A stretch of 64,000 nt of DNA from Hofstenia miamia (Eukaryota > Xenacoelomorpha > Acoela > Hofsteniidae): assembly GCA_900660155.1 (NCBI GenBank), contig CABFPE010000846.1, forward strand, positions 199,357-263,356, given 5' to 3'. The notes beneath the pieces were generated by a model. The model searched no databases and was not told the origin of the DNA. It was given only the letters and a program-made list of their open reading frames with translations. Made by a program: the position numbers and the translations under genes. Shown here piece by piece: positions 48,130 to 60,307 of this stretch; the first letter of the stretch is position 1; each line of letters starts with the position of its first letter.

Positions 48130-50215
48130 TATTTATTTGGAAGTTTCCAATATTGTCATACACGTTCAATTCTTCATGATGCTTATGGTACACTTAACAA
48201 TGAATATGGATTGAGGAGGGGCTATTGTTATGCAATTTAAATACTTGACATTTTTAAGGAAGAGTCTCTTATTAGGATATATTGCAGGTTTTATATTTTG
48301 CTTAAAAAATAAACTTTGGAAATACTTTGAAAGCCAATTTTTAATGAAGTTTCAATTTCATAATCATATTCCAATGAATTGTACAATATAAAAATGAAAT
48401 CAATATCATAGAATCCATTGCTTTTTAGCTTTTTCTTAATAAATTGAAATATAATTTAATTACTACAATGCCTATAATAAGACTAATAATTTGCCTTAGA
48501 AGAATAACTAAATATAAATGTTAAAAATTGATTTTTGAAATTTAAGTACTTAGTGGGTGTCATTCAACATTGTGGTAGTAAATAAGGGTACAGGCAATTG
48601 TAGTTCTTTCACTAAACTCATTAAACTATCTTTGAGTTCCGCTGTATTGAATAGAAAAATTGTATGTTTTTGTAAAACCAATTCATCAACCCCAAAAAAC
48701 CTAGAAAAAAGATCATTTGCAACATAGATATCTCGTGATTATTCTAAGAATATTAGCAAAATTATTGCTTATGGCCGCTATTTGGCTTTCGACGAACCAA
48801 AAAAATAAATTTTTGAGCAAAAATTTCAATACATTGGTTACTTTCAGAAAAATTTAACCTTAGAAACAACAAGGAATTTCACAATTTTTAAAAAAATGTC
48901 AATATTGCCCCCAACGCTAATTATGTTTTGCTACATTTATTTGTTTAAACCAATAAATCTAACTAAACAACTTTTAAATTGAGATATCTTGCACAACGCT
49001 ATTCTAGAAAATCTCAATTGTGTAGAGGAATTTCACATGTTTAGCCCTTTCATGGCACAACAGATTTTTGTNCTACTATTTTTCATAAACATAACTAAAG
49101 TAAAAATATAAATTAATTTTACATGCATCCATAAACAATTGTCAATATTTAACTGATTCTTTAATATATAGCATTTTAAATAATTTCAAAGTCTTGAAAA
49201 GTCACAATGCTAATCAGAAATGCTACATTGTTGCTGCAATGATTGAACTGAAATTCTATATAATACCTTATGCTACAAACCTTTGGAAGGTTATTTANTA
49301 TTTATTTGGAAGTTTCCAATATTGTCATACACGTTCAATTCTTCATGATGCTTATGGTACACTTAACAATGAATATGGATTGAGGAGGGGCTATTGTTAT
49401 GCAATTTAAATACTTGACATTTTTAAGGAAGAGTCTCTTATTAGGATATATTGCAGGTTTTATATTTTGCTTAAAAAATAAACTTTGGAAATACTTTGAA
49501 AGCCAATTTTTAATGAAGTTTCAATTTCATAATCATATTCCAATGAATTGTACAATATAAAAATGAAATCAATATCATAGAATCCATTGCTTTTTAGCTT
49601 TTTCTTAATAAATTGAAATATAATTTAATTACTACAATGCCTATAATAAGACTAATAATTTGCCTTAGAAGAATAACTAAATATAAATGTTAAAAATTGA
49701 TTTTTGAAATTTAAGTACTTAGTGGGTGTCATTCAACATTGTGGTAGTAAATAAGGGTACAGGCAATTGTAGTTCTTTCACTAAACTCATTAAACTATCT
49801 TTGAGTTCCGCTGTATTGAATAGAAAAATTGTATGTTTTTGTAAAACCAATTCATCAACCCCAAAAAACCTAGAAAAAAGATCATTTGCAACATAGATAT
49901 CTCGTGATTATTCTAAGAATATTAGCAAAATTATTGCTTATGGCCGCTATTTGGCTTTCGACGAACCAAAAAAATAAATTTTGAGCAAAAATTTCAATAC
50001 ATTGGTTACTTTCAGAAAAATTTAACCTTAGAAACGACAAGGAATTTCACAATTTTTAAAAAAATGTCAATATTGCCCCCAACACTAATTATGTTTTACT
50101 ACATTTATTTGTTTAAACCAATAAATCTAACTAAACAACTTTTAAATTGAGATATCTTGTGTAGAGGAATTTCACATGTTTAGCCCTTTCATGGCACAAC
50201 AGATTTTTGTCAGGA
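48130..50215. repeat. Near-identical repeated block split by N joins
   Basis: 48,130-49,071 recurs as 49,299-50,215 (offset about 1,169) with very few differences. The intervening 49,073-49,297 recurs as 51,118-51,341. The joins are exactly at the single Ns 49,072 and 49,298. This is best read as haplotype or overlap contigs placed in series, not a biological tandem array. Confidence 0.85.
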
Positions 50216-52009
50216 AGGAAGCTCTTCCAATAACCTCTATATGTGAAAAACAAAAAAATCCTGATCATAATGATAATGTTGCTCAGAATTTTGACATTTT
50301 TCATAACATAAAATCTACATTTATGGTTAAATCTATGCCTGACTTGAAAAGGCTGACTACAATTTTTCTAACATAAACCTAAGAATGAGGGACTAACAAA
50401 TTTTTGATGCACAATTACCATTGTAAATCTCTTGGGGTGCAACTAAAAGACTAGGAAATAACAGCAAACTGTCTAAAGCACTCTACAACATCTAACAATG
50501 TATTTTAGATAACATATCTAGAGCAAAAAAAAGTTAACATTTGCAGCAATATTTGTATTTAATGTAGTAAAGCAATTGTTAGCAGATCTTAAATGTGATA
50601 AATTTATTCAAGCAATACTACTAATGATTGAAAACGTCTAATCACAATGCATATTATATGTATGCCTATTTAGAAGAAGATATAGAACTGCTATAAATAT
50701 TGAGGATTGGCAGGATTTTAGCATGATTATCTGAATAACATACTCAGCACAACCAATATTAATGAAGTGTAAAATTTGTTAGGTTTTATTTTCATGCACT
50801 GTCCATGGATTTTTATTTTTTTTACTGCCCTCAATATGAAATTAAACTTTTTTAATCTAAAAAAATTGTGCCAGCGCTGAAAAAAGCACTACTTTTTTTC
50901 TTGATTGGTTCTATAACTCAATATTTTTAATTTTAGAAATGGCCTAATTTCATGTCAACAACGTCAAACTATACATCTCTAATTTGGTAAAGCCATTTTT
51001 CTCATTTTATAATGATAATTTCATTTTTAATTCTTATTTATACAATATGAATTTTTGTATGTAACCAATTTTATATGGATGCAAACACAACCCTCCTATA
51101 TCTTAAATATGTAGTTCTACTATTTTTCATAAACATAACTAAAGTAAAAATATAAATTAATTTTACATGCATCCATAAACAATTGTCAATATTTAACTGA
51201 TTCTTTAATATATAGCATTTTAAATAATTTCAAAGTCTTGAAAAGTCACAATGCTAATCAGAAATGCTACATTGTTGCTGCAATGATTGAAATGAAATTC
51301 TATATAATACTTATGCTACAAACCTTTGGAAGGTTATTTAATCAAATTATTGTAAAAATGTGCTTAAGGAATTGAATTAAAGATTAATAAATGATAGACA
51401 ATAGAATTGCAAAAGTACTTTAGAATGGAAAAATTGCCATAGATATTAAGCAACATTTTAGTTTTCAGCTTAAAATTTTGATCTTGAATATGTGTATTTC
51501 TTCATGAAGACAGAAGACAGAGCCATGCATATAAGTCAACTACCAACATTGTCAAAATAAATTTGATTTACTTATAGCCATAATTGCACAATTTCCAAAA
51601 ATTTAAAATTTCAATATATTACAATCGATAAAACCTTCTAATGAGCCTAAAATCTACATGGACATATTCATTCGTATGTGGAATTATGGTTAATTGAGTT
51701 CTTATATAAAAATACAGTTCTTATATAAAAATACAGTGTTGCATTTTAGATAACATAAATAAATTTGATCGTAGCCCAGATCCAGAATTTTTCTAGTATT
51801 TTTTTGAACTCAATGCCTAATTTAATCAGGGATTTGCAGCTTGACAAACAAAATGTAGTAATAAATTAAATATACTAGTTACCTTGAGTTGTGAAATTCT
51901 AACATTCTTTGGATAAATAATTTTTGGCTTGAAAATGCTTTCTTGCGTTCTTCAAGATATTCTTCTAAAATTTTTTCTTGCACACAAAGATGCTTCCTGT
52001 AGTTTAGTN

Positions 52010-52737
52010 TTGGCGGGTAGTTTGCATGGGTTTTGTTGCATTTACTATTTCTTGTATAAATAGGGCCCATTTATGCGCGATCGGACATTAAATAGTTGCA
52101 GTTCAAGTAAGAACTACGTCGTTTTGCTTCTCACATGTATATTAGATGGTAATGAAAGGCTAAACTTGCTACGGAATTGAGGGAGGTTATGCGGTGGAGT
52201 ATTCCTCGCAGGTTGGTTTGGGACGTCTATGCCCTGTACAAGCAAGTTCCTCTCCCGAGGATTACCTTATCCAGATATGGTTCATTTTACTAGTTTGATG
52301 ACTGCTTGCTTGCTCCACTTCAGCTGTAATTGCCGTTATAACTCATATTCACTCTCTTTCTCGGAGTTACGTGTTTATGTGATTAGATGCTATACATTCT
52401 CAATTGTTATTAACTTTAATACTGTTTCGTTGATAATTCTATTACTATTTTCTCATGTTAGCTGTGCACTAAAATTAGATTAAGGGAGATTCTTTGCCTA
52501 CTTAAAATTAGATACTAGTCTATCAGAACTTCATAATATGGTTTACTCTAAATGTTATACTAACACTGATGATGCTAATATATATATANACTCCAAGCTA
52601 ACAGTAAATATGGCAAACTCTAGGAAGAAAAACAAAAGTAAAGCAAAAACACAAAAGACTCCCCAAGTACAAACTCCCCAAACACAAGACATAACAATGT
52701 CACCCAAAAGTGAGACTTCTGTAACACAATCCAATCA
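52010..52737 (+). mobile_element. Possible 5' end of another LTR element (fossil), bounded by N joins
   Basis: 52,010-52,588 lies between single Ns and is visibly less AT-rich than its neighbours. It has a TATA box (TATAAATAGGG at about 52,055) followed by a stretch ending TTTTGCTTCTCACA (52,122-52,135), like the R-U5 part of an LTR. After the N at 52,589 an open frame starts at 52,611 with a very basic Lys/Gln/Thr-rich N-terminus (MANSRKKNKSKAKTQ), as some gag proteins have. It runs into the LTR at 52,738. The linkage across the N is unproven and the family cannot be named. Confidence 0.3.
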
Positions 52738-54250
52738 TGTGTGGTCAAGTTGAGAAAAAGAGATGAAAGAACTAAGACTGAATTTTGAAATAAATATTAA
52801 TTGTACAACACATGATTATGATTAGTTAATTATTTGTAAAATTATAATGCAGTATTTTTTCATATTAATTAATTTGGCAGTAAATTTGACAAAAGGTGAA
52901 AGGCCGAACTCGCAAATGCTAATTAATGCTGATGTGTGTAATCAGCAGACGAAGGATAATTAGAGAACTGGAAATTGTCAACAACTTAGATTAACAGGTA
53001 CTAGCCAAATATTTGAATGTTTATTAATTTCTAAGTATAAAAATCATGCAGTTTATTATTTTGGTGATGAAGCTAATTCATTGGATTTACTTTGCTTTTC
53101 TTTGTCAGGTTATTTTATTAATTGTCATGGAAAGCTAAACATTCGAGCACTAGGGTATTTGAGACAGTGGTTCACGACTTCATTTAATGGGAGCTTCATA
53201 ATGGCTTAGCACTAACATTAATTTGTTCACCATTCAAATGGCTGTGTGGCTGACAGCTGGTGCTTACCTGATGTGCTCATAAGTTAGGTATAAGGATAGG
53301 GGTTTTTATTCGTATTAGCTTTCCTATTGTTCATTGTTCATATTATTACATTATGATCTTTCAGTTAGCCCTCATAGGAAATTTCAGCAATTGTTTGTAT
53401 TATCTTGTATTATTTTCATTCTGTGTAATTGCAAGTAGACGACCTAAGCACTTTTCCTTTTTTGTTATGACTGCATTGGTTGTTCATATGTATCTTAGGT
53501 TAACATATAGTTATTTATATGTAAGGATATTACATGTAAGGAAGTATAACAAGCTAATGCATCCTGGTTGTGAATTCCCTTTACAGTACAAATTCATTGA
53601 TAACAAGAACAATCAATGCACTAAATTAATAAGTTATCACACACTGTCACTATCATATCCTCACACACTATTTCACTGCACTGAGTCACTGGCGTTGCAG
53701 TTGGTGTCTTTCTCGATGTTCAAGTGTCCACTGGAGTTAATCGTTATATTGTAATTCTTCGATTCCTCTTTGTGCTTTGCTTCAGGTCAGGTCTATGACC
53801 CTGTACTTTGTACCATCTATCTCTTGTCTTGTATCTAAAAGTACAGTTGTTAGTTTTCTTACCAATGCTAGTTGAGCAGATATTATCTTAATTAATATGC
53901 AACTCAAAGTTAGAATGAAAGAAGAGAGATGGAAAGTTGGAATCTGTCACCTACCATACTATTCAAGGAGGGAAAAATGTTATAGCAGCTCCTAAATTGA
54001 GTTAAGCTTATTTAGTTGGAAGGTTGTCAAGATTCTACATGGTGACCATGACAGGCGCCCAACAGAGCAAAGGAAGATTTGAGTTGATACTGTTTAGCTT
54101 TTCACATGTCAGACCATGTATTTTGTTCAAAATGCTTTCTAAAGGCATCTACAAATAAATAAATGAAACATAAATTGTGTAACACTGGACAATACTTTAA
54201 CAATTGTATGTTTCAGCTTCTTGTAAAAGGGCGGTACATATATCATCTTT
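52738..54250 (+). mobile_element. 5' LTR plus primer-binding site of the window's LTR family (fossil)
   Basis: LTR 52,738-54,039 (1,302 bp, TGTGTGGTC..GATTCTACA). Directly after it, 54,040 onward reads TGGTGACCATGACAGG. TGGTGACC..GAC matches the complement of the 3' end of tRNA-Trp (11 of 13 positions), the primer used by the CsRn1 group of Ty3/gypsy elements. About 200 bp of internal leader follow before the sequence dissolves into a TA microsatellite (54,260-54,292). The coding region is missing, so the element is broken. The LTR is close to the 43,417 copy, so this family moved more recently than the pol fossil at 10-13 kb. Confidence 0.6.
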
Positions 54251-54253
54251 CAT

Positions 54254-54298
<45 letters not shown>

Positions 54299-56243
54299 TG
54301 AATTTAATAAAAATTATTTTCTTCCAAAAATTAAAATTTATAGAAATTTAAGAAAACTGCTTTGATTACTAACATTTAAGTTATTATGGGTTTTGCTGTT
54401 ATGGATTAGATTTGTTTTTTGATGTTATTATTAAAGCAGCATGAGAGAAAATTCCTTCTTCCTGCAAAATATGATATTTTAGTGCTTAACAGTTTTCAAA
54501 CAGTTCCTTTCAAATTTGGTATTTCGATTTTGGATAATAATATGGGGATTATCTCAATCATATGCTGTTTGGTGTTTTCGACACAATTCTTAATATTCGA
54601 ATATCTTCAATAAGTTTCTTAGCATGCCACAGGATTGAGTTGAAAGTGGGCTGAAAATTTGAAACCAAGACTGATAAATAGAGATTTAGCCCCCGAACTT
54701 CTCAGCCACAATATTTTACTGTTATGCCACTGAAACTGTCTTATGTTTAATAAATGCCCAAAAGAATTGCACTGGTAATTTGCATAATGCAATGATTAGC
54801 ATATTTATATCCAAATAGTCTATAAACAATTCTTCTAAGAAACACTTTCTAGAAATTGATTACATCATACGTTTTTTATAAGCCAAAAATGCAGGGCTTA
54901 ATAAAATTAAAATTAGATTTTTAAGTTAAGTTTTTTTCTTATGTATTTCAAATAAAAAAAATATAAAAACTAGGGCCCAGTTTAACCCAGTCCAACTCCT
55001 TATCGTACCCAAGCCAAGCTTAAGACTGACCCAATTCCAACTCTACGAGAGGACATTGATATTTAAAATACGAATTTCAGTCATTTTTTTTAGTAATCTA
55101 AAATATTTCTGTTGTATTGGAGCAACTAAACTATCATTTACTACATTTATACTATACCACAAGCTGTTTATTTGATGCATCAAATTACCAAAGGCTTACT
55201 GTTGCAAAACTACACTAATGATTTTAAGACATAACAATGCAGCATACATTTTAAAAAACTACGAAATTGAAAAACCAAGGCAAATTTTCTAACATCAGAA
55301 ATAATTGTTTTTTTTCCAAAATGCAATGATCAAATATTATTTGAACATTCCCAGAAATACTGCAAATAATTGATGAACTTACAAGTACAAAATATTCCTT
55401 GTACTGGTTGTCACACTATTCCTATCTCTTTTCCCCAATGGGTATTTCTCTATTTTTCTACGGTTAATAAATTACTTATTGAATTATTCAAAATTTGACT
55501 GAAGCTTTGGCTGTGGCTAGAAAAGCGTGCTTTGCAGTTTAAATTATGTGCCCATGGCCAACTGTGCATTCATATCTCCTTACTCAAGGCAACAAGTGCA
55601 ATGAACTGTTGTGCTTAGAAATTTGACATTTCAAATAAACGTGTGGTGTAGAGTAATATACACATTTGTGTTATAAAAAATGCAGTTGAACTTTCAAAAT
55701 TTAGTTAAACTACAGGGCGGTGTAAACCTAATTTGTTGAGACATTCCTTATCATGTGCTGGGTTTTACTCAATATTGAATTTTATGAAAAAATTCTGCAC
55801 TATCTATAAAGAAAGCCTAAATTAACAAAAACACATAATGTACAGCTGTACTAAAAAATCGATGTTTTAGTGTTTTCTGAAATTCTTATATATTGTTGAT
55901 TTACTTTTGTTTTTCTACATAGTTTTGAAAAACATTTTTTCAATTTCTAAAAACTTTCCAACAACCCTACAATTATGAAAAATACATGTTATAGCAATAG
56001 AGGAGTAAATTTTTTGAATTTTAGTATTTAGGACAACCAAAAATTTACGCAGTATTTGATTTTTAAACATAAACATACATGTACATATAAATATATAACC
56101 GTTTCTTAGTCATGAGACTAACGTTTTTATGCAATAACAAGTTTTTATACACTACAGGATTTGCACAATACTGGAGTTAGCTATACAGATTTGCTGCTTG
56201 GAATTGTGCTATAAAAATCTTATTCATTTGCATAATCAATGTT

Positions 56244-58760
56244 TTACATACCTTCATATAACGAAACATACTCCAAGTATTTTTGAAATAAATCTTCGTT
56301 GTAAAATTCGAGATGTTCAAGAAAGAATCCAAAATCTAAGAACCTACGATCTAGAATAATGCCTTGATTCAGAAAATATAGATTCTCCAATATTTCACTC
56401 ACAGTTCTATATTTTCTGTGGCTATGGTTTATATTTTTAAGAGCATCTTTAACAATGGGTCTCAAAGCTTGTGGAACATTAAGGTGCTGTTGACTGACAG
56501 AAGGTTCAATGCCATACAAATGATATATTAATTTAAGTAAATATTTAAGATCTTTTCTGGCATTGGTTTCTGTAATTCTTTCACAACAACCAAAATCAAG
56601 AATAAAAATTTGATTTGTTGAGGATTCCAATCTTATATTTCCAAGATGTAAGTCATTGTGAACAAATCCATTTTTATGAAGTACATTCAATGCTTCAGTT
56701 ACATGTAGCACAATTGAAAATTTCGTCAAATCATCAAGTGAAACAACATCAACATTGCGAATATCAGTACCATTGATAAGCTCCATTGTTGAGAAAAATT
56801 TTGTTTCTTCCTCTTCCCATTTGTAAAGAACTACAGGCTGATTTGAATTTACTTTAGGTGCTCCTATAGCAAGGAGTAGATCATCTGTCTCTGAAACAGG
56901 TACAGTAAATTGTTTTACAATGTAGGNTGCTCCATGACCAGCACATCTTTTATTAACAAAATGATGTGAGGGTATTAAGATAGATTGGCTACTTAGGCTA
57001 TAGCTAGCTACTGTGATATCCCTATTTGGGTTGTTTGCAAAACTATCAAATTCTAAGCGAATTCCCATTTCTTGAGGGAATAGAACACATGGAGCCCCTA
57101 TTTCCTTTATATACACTAAATTTAAAATACTTTGTATCTTAATACCTTTCAAAAAATCTTCAGACACTGAAGGAAGAGGTATTGATGGAACTGATACCAT
57201 CATTAGGTCAAACCAGAAAATTGCACTACAATATGGCAATCCAATTAAATCTTCTAGTTGACAATCAAGAGATTTCCAAGGGTTGGTATGCTTAGGAACA
57301 AACATCATATAATTGATGAAAGTATTTGGATTTTTTTGATTAACTATTTTTACTCTTCGCCATTCTCCACCGCTATGACTAGATAACAAAACTTCACTGT
57401 GGATAACATCTTGTGAGTGTATAAATACAAACGCGGTATATCGCAATTCCTCTTTTAAAATTTTTTGAGTTAAACTAAGGCATTTTAGGTGCATATTTAT
57501 ACAATGTAATATAAAATNGATTTGTTGAGGATTCCAATCTTATATTTCCAAGATGTAAGTCATTGTGAACAAATCCATTTTTATGAAGTACGTTCAAGGC
57601 TTCAGTGACATGTAACACAATTGAAAATTTCGTCAAATCATCAAGTAAACCAATATCAACATTACGGAGATCAGTACCATTGATGAATTGCATTGATGAA
57701 AAAACTTTGTTTCTTCCCCTTCCCATTTGTAAAGAATTATAGGTTGATTTGAATTTACTCTAGGTGCTCCTATAGCAAAGAGTATATCATCTGTTTCTGA
57801 AACAGGAATAGTAAATTGCTTTACAATATACGGAATCTCCAGCTTATTCAGCTTGCTCATCATTGAAATTTCTTCTAAGATTTGAGATCTTGGAGATAGA
57901 GACACATCTGAACTGTATTCAGCTTTTGCTGAACGCCTAGTTGAAATTTCCTTTGAGACAAATATTTTCGAAGGTCCTGAAAGTTCTTCAGGGACTTCAA
58001 GAATATTACATATGCCAGATGCTCCATGACCAGCACATCTTTTATTAACAAAATGATGTGAGGGTATTAAGATAGATTGGCTACTTAGGCTATAGCTAGC
58101 TACTGTGATATCCCTATTTGGGTTGTTTGCAAACATATCAAATTCTATGCGAATTCCCATTTCTTTGGGGAATAGAATAGATGGAATCCCTATTTCCTTT
58201 ATATACACTAAATTTAAAATACTTTGTATCTTAATACCTTTCAAAAAATCTTCAGACACTGAAGGAAGAGGTATTGATGGAACTGATAGCATCATTAGGT
58301 CAAACCAGAAAATTGCACTACAATATGGCAATCCAATAAAATCTTCTAGTTGACAATCAAGAGATTTCCAAGGGTTGGTATGCTTAGGAACAAACATCAT
58401 ATAATTGATGAAAGTATTTGGATTTTTTTGATTAACTATTTTTACTCTTCGCCATTCTCCACCGCTATGACTAGATAACAAAACTTCACTGTGGATAACA
58501 TCTTGTGAGTGTATAAATACAAACGCGGTATATCGCAATTCCTCTTTTAAATTTTTTTGAGTTAAACTAAGGCATTTTAGGTGCATATTTATACAATGTA
58601 ATATAAAATGAGAATCTCTTCCATGGATTAGAGTTTCATAAATGCGGGATCTCCAATCAAAGTCAATTTTTTCATCTTGCAAAACATACAATCTTAGTAT
58701 TTTCCGAAATTCTGGAATGGGAACAATTTCTTCTGGGTGAAGGAAACTTTCACTTGACAT
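56244..58760 (-). CDS. Atypical protein kinase gene, intronless, present as two overlapping assembly copies
   Basis: The most complete reading starts at ATG 58,760. An N-terminal region of about 240 residues with no domain I know (contains SSHSGGEWRRVKIVN at 96-110) precedes a compact kinase fold: nucleotide loop AGHGASGICNIL (243-254), Lys270 (FVSKE), a helix-C Glu in ILEEISMM (294-301). Then come a hinge region (YKWEGEE), the catalytic loop FVHNDLHLGNI (HxD..N present) and ILDFGCCE (DFG present). The activation segment is only about 10 residues before the next helix, and no APE is seen, as in Bud32/RIO-like and other atypical kinases. A C-terminal helical tail ends at 56,244 (YEGM). All catalytic residues are there, so activity is plausible; the substrate is unknown. 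Copy A is 56,244-57,517 (N at 56,927 hides about 180 bp of middle). Copy B is 57,519-58,760, cut off before the DFG, with a single-base deletion near 57,698 in the run before TTTGTTTCTTCC that breaks its frame. The copies differ at scattered residues, so they are alleles or paralogues. Confidence 0.75.
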
Positions 58761-60300
58761 TAGAAATGAACAGTTAAATATATAATCTAAAATGAATCGC
58801 TTTCAATAATATATTAGTTAATATATTACTACTTATGCACAAATGCTGAAATCTCCAAACTTCACAAAACTCTCGTTTATGATGTAAAATAACCCTTTGC
58901 CAAAAATCGAAATATGAATGGCTCTAAGAATAATTAGACAAGTGGGCAAAAAATGTAAATAATTGGAATTTACAATGACAAATAATATGAAAAATAGTAA
59001 AAAAATAACAAATTCTTTACATTCCTTGCAAGCAATATTTTTTTCAATTGCAAAATGACTGAAAATTGTCAGTGTAACCTCAGTATGGCGTAAACCCGGT
59101 TTACTAAAACAATCTTTGCACAGTACTAGATATTATGCTATATTATATTTAAAAAAACATATCATACTCTATTATAAAATTGTAAATATATTGCACGTAA
59201 CATAACCTCATTAGTAAGAATATACCGGGACATTTAGACCATTGTATGCAATACTGGAGTTGAATTGAGCTACTTTAGAATTTGGGTAGGTAATGTCAAC
59301 CTAAAGAAAATAATGTACGGAAAATAAAAACAATATTTTACTCTCCAAAAAGGAATAGTCAAGTCAAACAATTCAGTATCATGGACTTAAGTTTCGATCA
59401 ATAATGGGATGTGAATAAATCTAATAAATATTTAGTCTTCAATCCCAAAAAGAAAGTTTAACAAATCGCTCAACATTCAGAATTAAGATAATCGAAACAA
59501 TAATGAAATAAATGGCGAAAATACACCAAAGAAAATTAATGTTTAAGACAATCATCAACTACTTCTAATAATCGAGATCTCTGTTCTTACTGAAAATGGG
59601 AGCGAATTTTATGATATAGTTATAATTAAAATTTTAGTAAATTATATTTTTTGCAATTGAATTAATTGCTTAAGAGTACACATTATCATTTTAATATTTT
59701 GGAAACTCATAACATTCATTTATAATTTCATCAATATTCGCTGCGATTGATACCTCACATTAATGTATATTTCTAGTAAACTATTAAGACACAACCGTAC
59801 TGTTCCCAGTAAAAATTTTCACATTTCATAAAGAAATGGATTGAGATTTTGTCAGAATGTATGACTACTCCTAGTAAATTAAATTTAAATAGTATACTGC
59901 AAATAAAATTATTGATTTATCCCCTTAACTTCACAATAATGTAATTATACCTTTCACAACTTTAACAAATTTGCTTTGTAGAAGTGGAATTATGCCCGTT
60001 TTCCCTAACCAACTAAGCTTTAATGCAAAATAATTTGATATGCTTCTAGAAAGGATATTCCGTAATTTCCTTTCAGGAATACTAAATTTTGTAAGTCCAG
60101 AATACCACTATAATATTAAAACTAAACCATAGATGGATGGCTTTATTAAGGCTTTCACACTTACACTGAATATGCTTATTATTTCCGTTTATGCGTAGTA
60201 GGCATTGCACAGATGTTGCATGATGACGTTTTCTTTGCTTAAGCTATTACGTTCTGATTGGGAGAATGCTGACAAAATAGCTGCTTTAACCATCAAAATA
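58761..60300. other. 5' flank of the kinase gene, AT-rich
   Basis: No gene seen. Around 59,090-59,265 short blocks (GGCGTAAACC, ATACTCTATT, GCAATACTGGAGTTG) recall 47,090-47,485 and 55,715-56,175 in the same order and orientation. A diverged piece of the segmental repeat may therefore also lie upstream of the kinase. Confidence 0.3.
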
Positions 60301-60307
60301 ACGTGCC

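Larger units (their letters stand above)
48600..56190. repeat. Segmental duplication, copy 2 (diverged), interrupted by LTR elements
   Basis: The counterpart of 41,580-47,510. It is interrupted at 52,009-54,250 by LTR-element sequence. It also has an extra segment of several hundred bases around 54,640-55,490 absent from copy 1. That segment contains CCCAATTCCAACTCTA near 55,028, which reverse-complemented looks like the CAGAGTTGGAA-type hAT end seen at 6,420. Copy 2 ends about 50 bp before the kinase gene's stop codon side. Confidence 0.6.

Noticed and set aside
43520-53754. Frames of 95-133 codons inside the 43.4-44.7 and 52.7-54.0 kb repeats as genes
   Set aside because: They lie within LTRs, are Ile/Leu/Phe-rich chance frames, and differ in start and length between the copies.
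54260-54292. TA repeat tract (also at 13,482, 33,821 and 4,894) as a functional element
   Set aside because: Ordinary microsatellites; some simply mark assembly breaks or the edge of an insertion.
58105-58353. 82-codon plus-strand frame
   Set aside because: It is antisense to the well-supported kinase coding region and is only its shadow.
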